Positions 35,356-45,525 of a stretch of DNA of 64,000 nt are shown piece by piece. Every line of letters starts with the position of its first letter. The first letter of the stretch is position 1. The DNA lies in the NCBI RefSeq assembly GCF_030272705.1, contig NZ_JARFYM010000003.1:186001-250000 (forward strand), read 5' to 3'. Origin of the DNA: Rhizobium mayense (lineage in GTDB: Bacteria > Pseudomonadota > Alphaproteobacteria > Rhizobiales > Rhizobiaceae). The notes under the pieces were generated by a model. It searched no databases, was not told the DNA's origin, and saw nothing but the letters and a program-made list of their open reading frames with translations. The translations under genes and the position numbers were made by a program.

Positions 35356-35384
35356 AAAAAACGCCGGCTGTGTCACAGCCGGCG
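35356..35384 (-). terminator. Intrinsic terminator of the aap operon
   Basis: On the minus strand a 9-bp GC-rich stem (CGCCGGCTG/CAGCCGGCG, loop of five) is followed at once by six T. It lies 26 bp after the aapP stop. Confidence 0.9.
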
Positions 35385-35409
35385 GGTCTTGATTGCCGAG
35401 TTAGCCGGC

Positions 35410-36183
35410 TTAATGCAGGATCTGGCTCAGGAACAGCTTGGTGCGTTCGTGCTGCGGGTTTTCGAAGAATTCCTTCGGCGAATTCTGTTCGACGATCTGG
35501 CCCTGGTCCATGAAGATCACCCGGTTGGCGACCTGACGGGCGAAACCCATTTCGTGGGTGACGCAGAGCATGGTCATGCCTTCTTCGGCCAGACCCACCA
35601 TGGTGTCGAGCACTTCCTTGATCATTTCCGGATCGAGCGCCGAGGTCGGCTCGTCGAACAGCATGATCTTCGGGTTCATGCACAGCGAACGGGCAATCGC
35701 CACACGCTGCTGCTGGCCGCCGGAGAGTTGGCCTGGATACTTCTTCGCCTGTTCCGGGATCTTGACGCGGGTCAGGAAGTGCATGGCGATTTCTTCCGCC
35801 TGCTTCTTCGGCATCTTGCGCACCCAGATCGGCGCCAGCGTGCAGTTTTCCAGGATCGTCAGATGCGGGAAGAGATTGAAGTGCTGGAACACCATGCCGA
35901 CTTCGCGGCGCACTTCGTCGATCTTCTTCAGGTCGTTGGTAAGTTCGACGCCATCGACAACGATCTTGCCCTTCTGGTGCTCCTCCAGGCGGTTGATGCA
36001 GCGGATCATCGTCGACTTGCCTGAGCCGGATGGGCCGGCAATGACGATGCGCTCGCCGCGCATGACCTTGAGGTTGATGTCGCGCAGCACGTGGAAATCG
36101 CCGTACCACTTGTTCATGTTGATCATTTCGACCGCGACTTCCGTGTCGGAAATGGTCAGTTTTTTGGGTTGGGCTTCAGCCAT
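35410..36183 (-). CDS. aapP: General L-amino acid ABC transporter, ATP-binding protein
   Basis: The 257-aa ATPase powers uptake of polar amino acids. Walker A is [15 protein letters not shown], the signature motif [16 protein letters not shown], Walker [15 protein letters not shown], and the switch His is in CVTHEMGF. Order and sequence match rhizobial AapJQMP, with aapP last. It begins 20 bp after aapM. The ATG at 36183 gives [12 protein letters not shown], the usual start; the longer open frame is not supported. Confidence 0.97.
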   Translation of the reverse strand: MAEAQPKKLTISDTEVAVEMINMNKWYGDFHVLRDINLKVMRGERIVIAGPSGSGKSTMIRCINRLEEHQKGKIVVDGVELTNDLKKIDEVRREVGMVFQHFNLFPHLTILENCTLAPIWVRKMPKKQAEEIAMHFLTRVKIPEQAKKYPGQLSGGQQQRVAIARSLCMNPKIMLFDEPTSALDPEMIKEVLDTMVGLAEEGMTMLCVTHEMGFARQVANRVIFMDQGQIVEQNSPKEFFENPQHERTKLFLSQILH

Positions 36184-36203
36184 ATTGTTACTTCCCTCAA
36201 TTC

Positions 36204-37358
36204 TTATCGTTTGTGGCCTGTGTCGAGATGGCGCTCCACAAAACCTGAATAGCGCGACATGCCGAAGCAGAACAGCCAAAAAATGAAGCCGGCGAAGACC
36301 AGGCCCGTAATCGGCGTCACGGCGCTTGCCCAATTTGCGTCGGAGAAGTTCTGGCGAACGATGCCGAGCAGATCGAACATGCCGATGATCGCCACTAGCG
36401 ACGTGTCCTTGAACATCCCGATATAGGTGTTGACGATGCCGGGAATGACCAGCTTGATGGCCTGCGGCAGCACGATTAGCCGCATTTTCTGCCAGTAGCC
36501 GAGGCCGAGCGAATCAGCCCCTTCGAACTGGCCTTTGGGCACGGCCTGGAGACCGCCGCGGATGACTTCGGCCATGTAGGCCGAGGTGAAGATGGCGACA
36601 CCGACTATCGCGCGAAGCAGCTTATCGACCGTCCAGCCCTGCGGCATGAACAAGGGCAGCATGTAGCTTGCCATGAACAATACGGTGATCAAGGGCACGC
36701 CGCGGATGACCTCGATGAAGATCACGCACAGCATGCGAACGACGGGCATTTTCGAGCGGCGTCCGAGCGCAAGCAGGATGCCGAATGGAAAGGAGACCGC
36801 GATCCCGACGAAGGAAAGGACCAGGGTCACCAGTAGGCCGCCCCATCTTTCCGTTTCCACGATATCGAGGCCGAAGCCGCCATGGAGCAGGAAGTACGAG
36901 ACAACCGGCAGTACGAAGAATGCCAGAATTGCGTTCAACCCCTTCCTGGGAACCGACGGTATCAGTAGAGGCACGAATGCCATGATCATCAGGATGGCGA
37001 CGAGTATCGGCCGCCAGCGTTCCTCCGGCGGATAGAGACCGAACATGAAGATGACGAATTTCGAGCGGACGAAGGCCCAGCAAGCGGCATTCCAGCCATC
37101 CGGCTGCGTTCCTCCCTGAACGGTCGTGGCGCAGAATGTGCGATCGGTTCCGTCCCAGACTGCCTGTATGAACAGCCAGTTGACCAGATGCGGGATGGCC
37201 CAGGCAAGGAAAGCGGCGGCCAGGATTGTGAGAACGACGTCCTTTGGCGTGGCAAAGAGGTTCTTCTTGCTCCAATGCCACGCGCCTCGTTCGCTGGCGG
37301 GTGCCGGCTGCGGCGACAAAAGCCCCTTGCTGACGAAGTGTTGATCAACGTTGGCCAT
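36204..37358 (-). CDS. aapM: General L-amino acid ABC transporter, permease
   Basis: The 384-aa inner-membrane permease has a long cytoplasmic/periplasmic N-terminal part typical of AapM. The EAA-type loop is [20 protein letters not shown], preceded by [17 protein letters not shown]. It pairs with AapQ. It starts 1 bp after the aapQ stop, so translational coupling is likely. Confidence 0.96.
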   Translation of the reverse strand: MANVDQHFVSKGLLSPQPAPASERGAWHWSKKNLFATPKDVVLTILAAAFLAWAIPHLVNWLFIQAVWDGTDRTFCATTVQGGTQPDGWNAACWAFVRSKFVIFMFGLYPPEERWRPILVAILMIMAFVPLLIPSVPRKGLNAILAFFVLPVVSYFLLHGGFGLDIVETERWGGLLVTLVLSFVGIAVSFPFGILLALGRRSKMPVVRMLCVIFIEVIRGVPLITVLFMASYMLPLFMPQGWTVDKLLRAIVGVAIFTSAYMAEVIRGGLQAVPKGQFEGADSLGLGYWQKMRLIVLPQAIKLVIPGIVNTYIGMFKDTSLVAIIGMFDLLGIVRQNFSDANWASAVTPITGLVFAGFIFWLFCFGMSRYSGFVERHLDTGHKR

Positions 37359-37359
37359 A

Positions 37360-38550
37360 TTATCTCTCCACCAGAGCCATCTTGGCGTTGAACCAGTTCA
37401 TGAACAGCGACGTTACGACGCTCAGGGCGAGATAGATGACCATCCATATAATGACGACTTCGACCGCTCGGCCGGACTGGTTGAGGATCACGCCGCCGAC
37501 CGCGACGAGATCTGCATAGCCGATGGCAATGGCGAGCGAGGAATTCTTGATCAGATTGAGATATTGGCTTGTCAGCGGCGGAATGATGATGCGCATTGCC
37601 TGCGGAATGACGACAAGCCTGTTGATGGCCGGGGCTCGAAGACCGAGGGCACCGGCCGCTTCCGACTGACCCTTCGCGACGCCGCGAATACCGGCGCGCA
37701 CGATCTCGGCAATATAGGTTGCCGTATAGAGGGAAAGAGCCAGGAGAAGTGCGATGAACTCCGGTCCGACAACCATCCCGCCGGTCAGGTTGAACTTCCC
37801 GGCAACGGGATAGTCGAACGAGAGGGGCATGCCCGTCGCGAAGAAGGTCAGCAACGGCAGGCCGATCAATAGGGCGATCGACACCCAGATCGTATGGAAT
37901 TGCTGGCCCGTCGCTGCCTGACGCCTATGTGCCCACCGCGCGACGATGAATATCGCTGCGATCGCGACGAGCAAAGCAACACCGACAGCCCACATGCCGG
38001 CGCCGAAGATCGGGCTGGGGAAGGCGAGGCCGCGATTGCTGAGATAGCTGGAAAACGGCAGATGGACGGCGTCCCGCGCCTGCGGCAGCAGCACCAGAAC
38101 GCCGCTGTACCAGAAGAAGATGACGAGCAGCGGCGGGATGTTGCGGAAGATTTCGACATAAGTCTGGGACAGCTTCGCAATCAGCCAGTTGTGCGAAAGC
38201 CTGCCGATACCGACGATGAAGCCGACAATCGTTGCGGCGACGATGCCGACCGCTGAAATAAGCATTGTATTGAGCAGGCCGACGAGAAGCGCGTCGATAT
38301 TGGTAGAATCGCTCGTAAAGGGGATCAGAGCCTGCCCCAGATTGAAGCCGGCGCGGCCTGCGAGGAAGCCGAAGCCGAAGGAGCGGTTCAACGCGCGCAG
38401 ATTGTCAACCGTATTGGTGACGACGAACCAGCAGATAAACGCGAGAACGAGAACGGTGAGAACCTGATAGAACGCACCCCGGACTTTGGGATTGTTCAGC
38501 GCAGATACGGATGCGCTATCGCCATGAGGCGAATTCGTAGTAATTGCCAT
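37360..38550 (-). CDS. aapQ: General L-amino acid ABC transporter, permease
   Basis: The 396-aa inner-membrane permease is the larger partner of AapM. The permease loop reads [20 protein letters not shown], preceded by [18 protein letters not shown]. The first membrane segment is [15 protein letters not shown] at about residue 30. It follows aapJ after a 96-bp gap that holds a stable hairpin. Confidence 0.96.
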   Translation of the reverse strand: MAITTNSPHGDSASVSALNNPKVRGAFYQVLTVLVLAFICWFVVTNTVDNLRALNRSFGFGFLAGRAGFNLGQALIPFTSDSTNIDALLVGLLNTMLISAVGIVAATIVGFIVGIGRLSHNWLIAKLSQTYVEIFRNIPPLLVIFFWYSGVLVLLPQARDAVHLPFSSYLSNRGLAFPSPIFGAGMWAVGVALLVAIAAIFIVARWAHRRQAATGQQFHTIWVSIALLIGLPLLTFFATGMPLSFDYPVAGKFNLTGGMVVGPEFIALLLALSLYTATYIAEIVRAGIRGVAKGQSEAAGALGLRAPAINRLVVIPQAMRIIIPPLTSQYLNLIKNSSLAIAIGYADLVAVGGVILNQSGRAVEVVIIWMVIYLALSVVTSLFMNWFNAKMALVER

Positions 38551-38603
38551 GCAAAATTTTTCCCCAATGTGCCTGTTTCAGGCTTGTTTTCTTGAGGTGA
38601 GAA

Positions 38604-38622
38604 AGGCGGCCTGCTGCCGCCT
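38604..38622 (-). other. Intercistronic hairpin between aapJ and aapQ
   Basis: AGGCGGC (38604-38610) pairs perfectly with GCCGCCT (38616-38622) around a five-base loop. There is no T tract. In binding-protein operons such a hairpin usually stabilises the upstream message or trims read-through, giving more binding protein than permease. Confidence 0.65.
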
Positions 38623-38646
38623 CTCTCGAAATTGGCCGTTTGCGGC

Positions 38647-39672
38647 TTAGCGAACCGGAGGCGCGTACTGAATGCCGCCCTTGTTCCACAGGGCGTTGAG
38701 GCCGCGGGCGATCTTCAGCGGGCTGCCTGCGCCAACATTGCGGTCGAAGACTTCGCCGTAGTTGCCGACACCCTTGATGATGTTGTAGGCCCACTCATTG
38801 GTCAGACCGAGGTCGGTGCCGATCGTGGAGCCCTGTTCTACGCCGAGAAAGCGCTTGATATCCGGGCTCGGCGAGTTCTTCATCTCATCGACGTTCTTCT
38901 GCGTGATGCCGAATTCTTCGGCATTGACGAGCGCATAAGCCGTCCAGCTGACGATGTTGAACCACTGGTCGTCACCCTGGCGAACGGCGGGGCCAAGCGG
39001 CTCCTTGGAGATGATCTCGGGCAGAACGACGTTGTCGTCCGGGTTCTTCAGCGTCAGGCGCAGCGCGTAGAGGCCGGACTGGTCGGTGGTGTACACGTCA
39101 CAACGGCCGGAGTCATAGGCGGTGTTGACTTCCTCGAGCTTGTCGAAAACCACCGGATTGTACTGTAGGTTGTTGGTCTTGAAGAAGTCGGCGAGGTTCA
39201 GTTCCGTCGTCGTGCCGGACTGAACGCAAACGGCGGCGCCGGAGAGTTCCAGAGCCGACTTTACGTTCAACTCCTTGCGAACCATGAAGCCCTGGCCGTC
39301 AAAATAGGTGACGGGACGGAACTTAAGGCCCAGCGCGGTATCGCGGTTGATCGTCCAGGTGGTATTGCGCGAAAGCACATCGATTTCGCCGGACTGCAGC
39401 GCAGTGAAGCGGTCTTTCGCGCTGAGAGGCGTGTACTTGACTTTGGTGACGTCACCAAAGACGGCCGCGGCGACAGCCTTGCAGAAGTCGACGTCGAAAC
39501 CGGCCCAGTTTCCAGACGCATCGGGCTGTGCGAAGCCAAGAAGCCCCGTATTCACCCCGCATTGAATAAAGCCCTTGGCCTTCACATCGCTCAGCGTCGA
39601 AGCCGACGCACCCGATGTGGAGTATGCCAAAGCGGCCGCTCCAAGGAATACGGATAGAGCAATCTTTTTCAT
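38647..39672 (-). CDS. aapJ: General L-amino acid ABC transporter, periplasmic binding protein
   Basis: 341 aa. The signal peptide (MKKIALSVFLGAAALAYSTS) ends near ASA. A PBP type-2 fold follows: VKAKGFIQCGVNTGLLGFAQ at the start, then WAGFDVDFCKAVAAAVFGD. The ATG at 39672 has GAGGTTGGGAAAG before it. AapJ binds a broad range of L-amino acids and gives the operon its name. Confidence 0.97.
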   Translation of the reverse strand: MKKIALSVFLGAAALAYSTSGASASTLSDVKAKGFIQCGVNTGLLGFAQPDASGNWAGFDVDFCKAVAAAVFGDVTKVKYTPLSAKDRFTALQSGEIDVLSRNTTWTINRDTALGLKFRPVTYFDGQGFMVRKELNVKSALELSGAAVCVQSGTTTELNLADFFKTNNLQYNPVVFDKLEEVNTAYDSGRCDVYTTDQSGLYALRLTLKNPDDNVVLPEIISKEPLGPAVRQGDDQWFNIVSWTAYALVNAEEFGITQKNVDEMKNSPSPDIKRFLGVEQGSTIGTDLGLTNEWAYNIIKGVGNYGEVFDRNVGAGSPLKIARGLNALWNKGGIQYAPPVR

Positions 39673-40035
39673 CTTTCCCAACCTCTGTCTATTGTTTTAT
39701 ACTTAAAGCGTATCGCTCCCGAGCTAGGCTCTCGGAGAACCCTCTTCCTCACTCTCCCGGTGCGAGCAGATCTATCACAGTCGCAAATGCATTTATGGTC
39801 AAGACATCGCCCGAATTATTGAGGACAAATTCGGCATTTTCGCCCGCCCTGGACTGAAAATGGGCGCCTGGCATTTATATGGGCGGCATTTTGCCAAAAA
39901 ACTGCGCGAAAATGAGTGTTGCTTCCATCATTCCGGTATTTTAGCAGGTAGATAGGTGTTTACGTCCGGGGTTGACCCCATCGGGCTTGGCAGCCAAAAA
40001 TCGAATTCCCCACAGCGCCAAAGGCATACCCACAC
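39673..40035. other. Divergent intergenic region aapJ/metC
   Basis: 363 bp without a gene. It should hold the promoters of both the aap operon and metC. Apart from the candidate promoter above I see no clear operator or RNA element. Confidence 0.5.
39774..39802 (-). promoter_or_regulatory. Candidate promoter of the aap operon
   Basis: On the minus strand TTGACC and TGTGAT are separated by 17 bp, about 100 bp before the aapJ start. The fit to a sigma-70-type promoter is moderate (the -10 matches four of six). Confidence 0.4.
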
Positions 40036-41226
40036 ATGAAAGACAAAGACACATTGCTGCAAAACGCCGGCATCAACACGCGTTTGTCCCACATTGGTAA
40101 TTCGCCCTCAGATTTCCACGGTTTCGTCAATCCGCCAGTCGTGCATGCCTCGACGGTGCTTTTCCCGAATGCACGGGCGATGGAGACGCGCGACCAGAAA
40201 TATACCTACGGCACGCGTGGTACGCCGACGACCGATGCGCTCTGCGAAGCCATCGACGCGCTGGAAGGATCGGCGGGAACGATCATCGTGCCATCGGGGC
40301 TTGCGGCGCTCACCGTGCCGTTCCTGGCCTTTCTGTCTGCCGGTGATCATGCGCTGATCGTCGATTCGGTCTATGGGCCGACGCGCATCTTCTGCGATAC
40401 CATGCTACAGCGTCTCGGCGTTGAGATCGATTATTACGACCCGTTGATCGGCGCTGGCATCGAGCAACTGATCAAGCCGAACACCAAGCTGGTGCATACG
40501 GAAGCGCCAGGTTCCAACACCTTTGAAATGCAGGATATTTCCGCGATTTCGACGGCCGCTCACCGGCATGGCTGCGTGGTCACGATGGATAACACCTGGG
40601 CGACGCCGATTTATTTCAAGCCGTTGGATCATGGCGTCGACATCTCCATTCACGCGGCGACGAAATATCCGGCCGGTCATTCCGATATTCTGCTGGGAAC
40701 GGTATCCGCCAACGCGGCCCATTGGGAGCAATTGAGGGACGCCAATCTCCAGCTCGGCATCTGCGGTGCGCCGGACGATGCCTATCAGGTGCTGCGGGGT
40801 TTGCGCACGATGGGAGTGCGTTTGGAGCGACACCAGGAAAGCGCGCTTGCCATCGCGCAATGGCTTGAGGGACGGGAAGATGTCGCACGCGTGCTGCATC
40901 CGGCGCTGCCGAGCTTTCCGAGCCACGAGCTTTGGAAGCGCGACTTCAAGGGCGCGAGCGGCATCTTCTCTTTCGTGCTGGCTGCCGGCAGCCCGGATAA
41001 ATTCAAGGCCAAGGCGCATGCCTTCCTCGATGCGCTCCGGATTTTCGGCCTCGGCTATTCCTGGGGCGGCTTCGAGAGCCTTGCGGTGCATGTCTATCTC
41101 GGCGACCGGCGCATCGCCAAGGCGCCGACGGAAGGACCGGTCCTGCGCCTGCAGATCGGACTTGAGGACGTCGTCGATATCAAGGCCGATATCGAAAAGG
41201 GCCTCGCTGCGGCGAGGGAAGTCTGA
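40036..41226 (+). CDS. metC: Cystathionine beta-lyase
   Basis: The 396-aa PLP enzyme of the Cys/Met-metabolism family cleaves cystathionine to homocysteine, pyruvate and ammonia. Landmarks: YTYGTRGTPTTDALCEAIDA, EGSAGTIIVPSGLAALTVPF, and the PLP-lysine in HAATKYPAGHSD. The C-terminal FGLGYSWGGFESLAV is typical of MetC rather than gamma-synthases. Its TGA abuts the stop codon of the convergent FAD monooxygenase gene with no spacer. Confidence 0.94.
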   Translation: MKDKDTLLQNAGINTRLSHIGNSPSDFHGFVNPPVVHASTVLFPNARAMETRDQKYTYGTRGTPTTDALCEAIDALEGSAGTIIVPSGLAALTVPFLAFLSAGDHALIVDSVYGPTRIFCDTMLQRLGVEIDYYDPLIGAGIEQLIKPNTKLVHTEAPGSNTFEMQDISAISTAAHRHGCVVTMDNTWATPIYFKPLDHGVDISIHAATKYPAGHSDILLGTVSANAAHWEQLRDANLQLGICGAPDDAYQVLRGLRTMGVRLERHQESALAIAQWLEGREDVARVLHPALPSFPSHELWKRDFKGASGIFSFVLAAGSPDKFKAKAHAFLDALRIFGLGYSWGGFESLAVHVYLGDRRIAKAPTEGPVLRLQIGLEDVVDIKADIEKGLAAAREV

Positions 41227-42390
41227 TCAGCCAGTGGCTTGGTAGCCGTAGACCCAATCCAGGTCCGCCGCGAGACTTTGCGGCGGACGCACGGATAGAA
41301 CAAGATCGCGGGCCAGCCGCACCGGTCCGCGGGCATGATAGGCAAATTGATTGAAGGCAGCGCGCTGGCGCAGGCGCGCGATGCGCGGCATGCGGTGTTT
41401 TTCGAAGAGATCGAGCGCTTCGGCAAGGGGGCGTGACGCCACCATGCCGGCGAGTTCGAAGGCATCCTCGATCGCCATGGCAGCACCCTGCGCCGCAAAC
41501 GGCATCATCGCATGGGCCGCATCGCCGATTAACATGACGTCCTTGCCATTGTGCCAACGGCCGGCGCTCACTTGATAGAGCGGCCAGAAGGTGGCTTCCT
41601 TCTGTTGTTCCAGCAGTCCCGTTATGGCACCGTTCCAGCCTGAGAAGCCCCGCAGGAGATGCTCGCGTTGGGCCCTGGTGCCGGCGGCGCTCCAATCATG
41701 GCTCGTACTGCTTCCGGAAATGATCGCCACGATATTGAAAGCGGCATTTTCCTTGATCGGATAGCTGATGAGATGTGCCGAAGGGCCGAGAAACGCGGTC
41801 ACGCTTGTTCTGTCGAGGGTTCTCGGCGCCAGAGCCTCGGGAATGGTGAAGCGCCAGGCGATATTGCCGGAAAAATGCGGCGAAGGCCCGCTAGATACCA
41901 GCGTGCGCACCTTCGACCAGACGCCATCGGCACCGACGATCAGATCCGCACTCTCACCAATGGCCGCATCAAGCGCTTGTCGGTTCGTTGCGTCGATAGG
42001 CCGGCCGAGATGCAGGGTGCAGAGTGGGTCGACGATCACGGCATCGAGAAGCACTTTTTGCAGCGTCGCGCGATGAAGGGCGCCGTAGGGGGAGCCCCAA
42101 CGTTCTCTGGCGAAGCTGCCGCAGGGCACCGATGCAATCACCCGCAAGGATGAACCGGAGACAAGGCGCACCTCTTCTGGCTCCAGCCATACAGGCCGAA
42201 GGGCGTCGAGCACGCCGAGCGTGTCGAGAATGCGGGATGCATTGGGCGAAATTTGCAGGCCGGCGCCGACCTCGGTCAGCGCTTCAACCTGTTCGAAAAT
42301 AATGGCGCGAACGCCATGTCTCGCCAGCGCCAGCGCCGCCGTGAGGCCGGCTATTCCGGCGCCAATGATCGCGGCGGTTTTGATCGGCAT
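41227..42390 (-). CDS. FAD-dependent aromatic monooxygenase (salicylate-hydroxylase-like)
   Basis: 387 aa. The FAD motif is AIIGAGIAGLTAALALARHG, the DG motif LIVGADGVWSKVR and the second FAD motif MLIGDAAHAMMPFAAQG. These define class A flavoprotein hydroxylases that act on a phenolic or N-heteroaromatic acid using NAD(P)H and O2. The substrate is not predictable. It is followed (upstream side) by a zinc-finger gene on the same strand 28 bp away. Confidence 0.88.
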   Translation of the reverse strand: MPIKTAAIIGAGIAGLTAALALARHGVRAIIFEQVEALTEVGAGLQISPNASRILDTLGVLDALRPVWLEPEEVRLVSGSSLRVIASVPCGSFARERWGSPYGALHRATLQKVLLDAVIVDPLCTLHLGRPIDATNRQALDAAIGESADLIVGADGVWSKVRTLVSSGPSPHFSGNIAWRFTIPEALAPRTLDRTSVTAFLGPSAHLISYPIKENAAFNIVAIISGSSTSHDWSAAGTRAQREHLLRGFSGWNGAITGLLEQQKEATFWPLYQVSAGRWHNGKDVMLIGDAAHAMMPFAAQGAAMAIEDAFELAGMVASRPLAEALDLFEKHRMPRIARLRQRAAFNQFAYHARGPVRLARDLVLSVRPPQSLAADLDWVYGYQATG

Positions 42391-42418
42391 TAGTTATGTC
42401 CGATCCGGTCTCAGGATA

Positions 42419-42664
42419 TCAGGCAGCCTTGAAATGGAAGACGCAGCCGGGCGGATTGGTTTCGTCCGCCTTCAGCGACGGATTGTAGCGATAGAGCGTC
42501 GAGCAATAGGAGCAGACCTTCTCGCTTTCATCGCCCATATCGATGAAGATGTGCGGATGGTCGTAGGGGACGGAGGCGCCGGTGCACATGAATTCCTTGA
42601 CGCCGATCTCGATCGCGCGATGTCCGCCGTCGTTCTGGAAATGGGGAATATTGTGGCCGGCCAT
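42419..42664 (-). CDS. CHCC-type zinc-finger protein (NDUFS6-like)
   Basis: The 81-aa protein reads IGVKEFMCTGASVPYDHPHI then EKVCSYCSTLYRYN, giving Cys/His ligands of the zf-CHCC family related to mitochondrial complex I subunit NDUFS6. It is a likely complex I accessory subunit, matching the NDUFS4-like gene at 20127. All ligands are present: C in FMCTGA, H in DHPHIF and CSYC. Confidence 0.9.
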   Translation of the reverse strand: MAGHNIPHFQNDGGHRAIEIGVKEFMCTGASVPYDHPHIFIDMGDESEKVCSYCSTLYRYNPSLKADETNPPGCVFHFKAA

Positions 42665-42864
42665 GATGATCTCCGAATGCGTCTTGCCTTAGATGGCATG
42701 AATGTTGCGCCAGACTTGATAGCCCTCTTTATAATCCTTCGTACCGAATGTGTAGTGCGAAAGTCCGGCTTGGCGCACAGATTTTCACAAAGGCGGGGTT
42801 CACCTGATATTGCCGATAAAATAAGGTCCGCAACAAAAGAGACCATGTTCACGAAGATCCTGCC

Positions 42865-43650
42865 ATGAATTTGAATAGTCCCACCTTTTCCTATTTCACC
42901 CACGACGGGCTGAAACTGGCCTATTTCGACGAGGGCGATCCGAACGGCGCGCCGGCGCTGCTGATTCATGGCTTTGCCTCGACCGCAGTTGCCAATTGGG
43001 TCAATCCGGGCTGGCTCAAGTCGCTGGGCGAGGCGGGGTATCGCGTCATCGCCATCGATAACAGGGGTCATGGCTTGAGCGACAAAGCCTATGACGCCGA
43101 AGCCTACCGTCCCTGGGTCATGGCCGAGGATGCGGTGGCTCTGCTCGATCATCTCGGCATCCCCGAAGCCCACATCATGGGATATTCCATGGGCGCGCGT
43201 ATCTCGGCTTTCCTGGCGATCGCCCATCCCGATCGCGTCCGTTCACTGGTATTCGGCGGACTAGGCATCGGCATGGTCGACGGTGTTGGCGACTGGGATC
43301 CGATTGCCGATGCGTTGCTGGCGCCATCGGTCGACGACGTCACCCATATGCGCGGCCGGATGTTCCGCGCCTTCGCCGATCAAAACAAGAGCGACCGCAT
43401 AGCGCTAGCTGCCTGCATCAGAGGCTCGCGCGATCTGGTCGCCAAGGAAGATGTGGCAAAGATCGAGGCACCGACCCTGATCGGCGTCGGCACAAAGGAT
43501 GACATCGCCGGTTCGCCGCAGGAGCTCGCGGCGCTGATGCCGCATGCCGAAGCGCTGGATATACCGAACCGCGACCACATGCTCGCCGTCGGCGACAAGG
43601 TATTCAAACAGGCCGTCCTGGATTTCTACGAACGCCTTACCAATCGATAG
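42865..43650 (+). CDS. Alpha/beta-hydrolase
   Basis: 261 aa. The oxyanion region is LLIHGFASTAVANW, the nucleophile elbow IMGYSMGARIS (Ser), and the His is in NRDHMLAVGDKVF. It probably hydrolyses a small ester or thioester. The substrate is unknown. It converges on the enoyl-CoA hydratase-fold gene, 6 bp apart. Confidence 0.88.
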   Translation: MNLNSPTFSYFTHDGLKLAYFDEGDPNGAPALLIHGFASTAVANWVNPGWLKSLGEAGYRVIAIDNRGHGLSDKAYDAEAYRPWVMAEDAVALLDHLGIPEAHIMGYSMGARISAFLAIAHPDRVRSLVFGGLGIGMVDGVGDWDPIADALLAPSVDDVTHMRGRMFRAFADQNKSDRIALAACIRGSRDLVAKEDVAKIEAPTLIGVGTKDDIAGSPQELAALMPHAEALDIPNRDHMLAVGDKVFKQAVLDFYERLTNR

Positions 43651-43656
43651 GCTGGG

Positions 43657-44457
43657 TCACTTCCCGGTGAAATGCGGTTTGCGCCGCGCGGCGAAAGCTG
43701 CACGGCCTTCGGCATAATCGGCGCTGTCGAAGGTCTCGGTGCCGATTACCTCCGCCTCGCGCAACAGGTCGCTATCCTGTTCGATCACGGCGCGAACCGC
43801 CAGTTTCGAGGCATGCAGGGCGATCGGCGCATTGGCGGCAATCGCATGAGCAAGCGCTGAGACTTCGCCGTCGAACGCATCGGCTGCGATCTCTTCCAGC
43901 AGGAAGCCGGCCGCGACCATCTTGTCGACCGACATCGGTGCGCCGGTGAAAAGCGTGACCTTGGCCATTTGCGGCCCAAGCGCGTTGACGATGTCCTGCA
44001 CCGCGTCGGCAGGGTAGGCTATGCCAAGGCGCACGGCCGGCACCGAGAAGCGCGCGCCTTCCTCGGCGACACGCAGATCGCAGGCAGCAGCAATACCGAA
44101 TCCGCCGCCATAACAGATGCCGCGGATTGCCGCGATCGTCGGCACCCGACAATGGCGGATCGCGGTGAAAGCGTCGCTGTTCAGTGCCTCGTAAACCACA
44201 GCGGTTTCGGCATCCTTGCGCAGGCTGTCGAATTCGCTGATATCGGCGCCGGTTGAAAAATCCTGATCCGCACCGCGAATGACGATCACATGCGCATGTG
44301 CCTCGTCGGTCAAAACGCGGATGGCCTGCGGTATGGCGCGCCACATTGCCGCGGTAACGGCGTTCTTGCGGCCCGGATTATCGATGGTGAGCGTACCGAT
44401 GGCGTCGCTACAGGTAGCGCGCAGGAAACCGTTAGCAAAATCATGCTCGAAACTCAT
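43657..44457 (-). CDS. Enoyl-CoA hydratase/isomerase-fold protein lacking both catalytic Glu
   Basis: 266 aa of the crotonase fold: LTIDNPGRKNAVTAAMW, the oxyanion stretch DQDFSTGADISEFDSL and CYGGGFGIAAACDLRVA. True hydratases have Glu in GGGCELAM and in QPEILLG; here these read GGGFGIAA and VPAVRLGIA, so both Glu are missing. It is therefore unlikely to hydrate enoyl-CoA. It could be an isomerase, hydrolase or decarboxylase of the same fold. The ATG at 44457 (MSFEHDFANG) is preferred to the longer frame. Divergent from cysE. Confidence 0.85.
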   Translation of the reverse strand: MSFEHDFANGFLRATCSDAIGTLTIDNPGRKNAVTAAMWRAIPQAIRVLTDEAHAHVIVIRGADQDFSTGADISEFDSLRKDAETAVVYEALNSDAFTAIRHCRVPTIAAIRGICYGGGFGIAAACDLRVAEEGARFSVPAVRLGIAYPADAVQDIVNALGPQMAKVTLFTGAPMSVDKMVAAGFLLEEIAADAFDGEVSALAHAIAANAPIALHASKLAVRAVIEQDSDLLREAEVIGTETFDSADYAEGRAAFAARRKPHFTGK

Positions 44458-44533
44458 GCGCGCCTGACCCATTTATGTTGTCGGACTTTTACTCTATATA
44501 ATGTTTTACCGACAGGAAATCAGGAGACCGCCA

Positions 44534-45397
44534 ATGGTCGCAGCAACGGACATTCGCCAGGTCGAGGGCTTAGGCTCGGTAAAGGTCGTCGATCCCATTT
44601 GGGACAGCGTGCGCGAAGAAGCCCGCGCAGCCGCCGACAGGGATCCGCTTTTGGCCGCCTTCCTCTATTCCACGATCATCAATCACCGGTCGCTGGAAGA
44701 ATGCGTCATCTATCGCATTTGCGAGCGTCTCGACCATCCGGACATGCAGGGCATCCTGTTGCGCCAGACCTTCGAGGAGATGCTGTTCGATTGGCCGGAA
44801 TGGGGTGCGATTCTGCGCGTCGACATCCAGGCGGTCTATGACCGCGACCCAGCCTGCCTGCGCTTCATGGAGCCAGTTCTCTATTTCAAGGGCTTCCATG
44901 CGCTGCAGACCCATCGTCTCGCGCATTGGCTTCTCAATCGCGGCCGCCGTGATTTCGCGCTCTATCTGCAGAGCCGCTCCTCCAGCGTTTTCCAGACTGA
45001 TATCAACCCGGCCGCGCGCATCGGCAAGGGCATCTTCCTTGACCATGCGACTGGCCTCGTGGTCGGCGAAACGGCCGTCATCGGCGACAACGTCTCGATC
45101 TTGCACGGCGTCACTCTCGGGGGTACCGGCAAGGAAGGCAGCGACCGCCATCCGAAGATCGCCCATGGTGTGCTGATCGGTGCCGGCGCAAAAATTCTCG
45201 GCAACATACAGATCGGCCATTGCTCGCGCATAGCGGCCGGGTCGGTGGTGCTGAAGGAAGTGCCGCCGAAGACGACGGTGGCCGGAGTGCCGGCCAAGGT
45301 GGTCGGTGAGGCGGGCTGTTCGGAACCATCCCGTTCCATGGATCAGATCCTTGCTGAACAGGTGGTCGTCGACCAGATCATGGGCGCAGGAATCTAA
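44534..45397 (+). CDS. cysE: Serine O-acetyltransferase
   Basis: 287 aa. It acetylates L-serine with acetyl-CoA, the first step of cysteine synthesis. An N-terminal helical domain (EARAAADRDPLLAAFLYSTI) is followed by hexapeptide repeats of a left-handed beta-helix (FLDHATGLVVGETAVIGDNV, then HGVTLGGTGKEGSDRHPKI). The catalytic His lies in this region. CAGGAGA precedes the ATG at 44534. It usually forms hexamers and binds CysK through its C-terminal end, here MGAGI, which ends in Ile as expected for CysK binding. Confidence 0.96.
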   Translation: MVAATDIRQVEGLGSVKVVDPIWDSVREEARAAADRDPLLAAFLYSTIINHRSLEECVIYRICERLDHPDMQGILLRQTFEEMLFDWPEWGAILRVDIQAVYDRDPACLRFMEPVLYFKGFHALQTHRLAHWLLNRGRRDFALYLQSRSSSVFQTDINPAARIGKGIFLDHATGLVVGETAVIGDNVSILHGVTLGGTGKEGSDRHPKIAHGVLIGAGAKILGNIQIGHCSRIAAGSVVLKEVPPKTTVAGVPAKVVGEAGCSEPSRSMDQILAEQVVVDQIMGAGI

Positions 45398-45525
45398 GGA
45401 AAAAACCACCTGATTTTCAGGGTTTTGCGCTGATGGTAAGGGCTGAAGGCGCGCTTCCGGCCTTTACACCGCCGCTTTTCCTATGCAAGAAGCGGCCAAG
45501 CTGAGAATCCTCACGGAGATGAATT

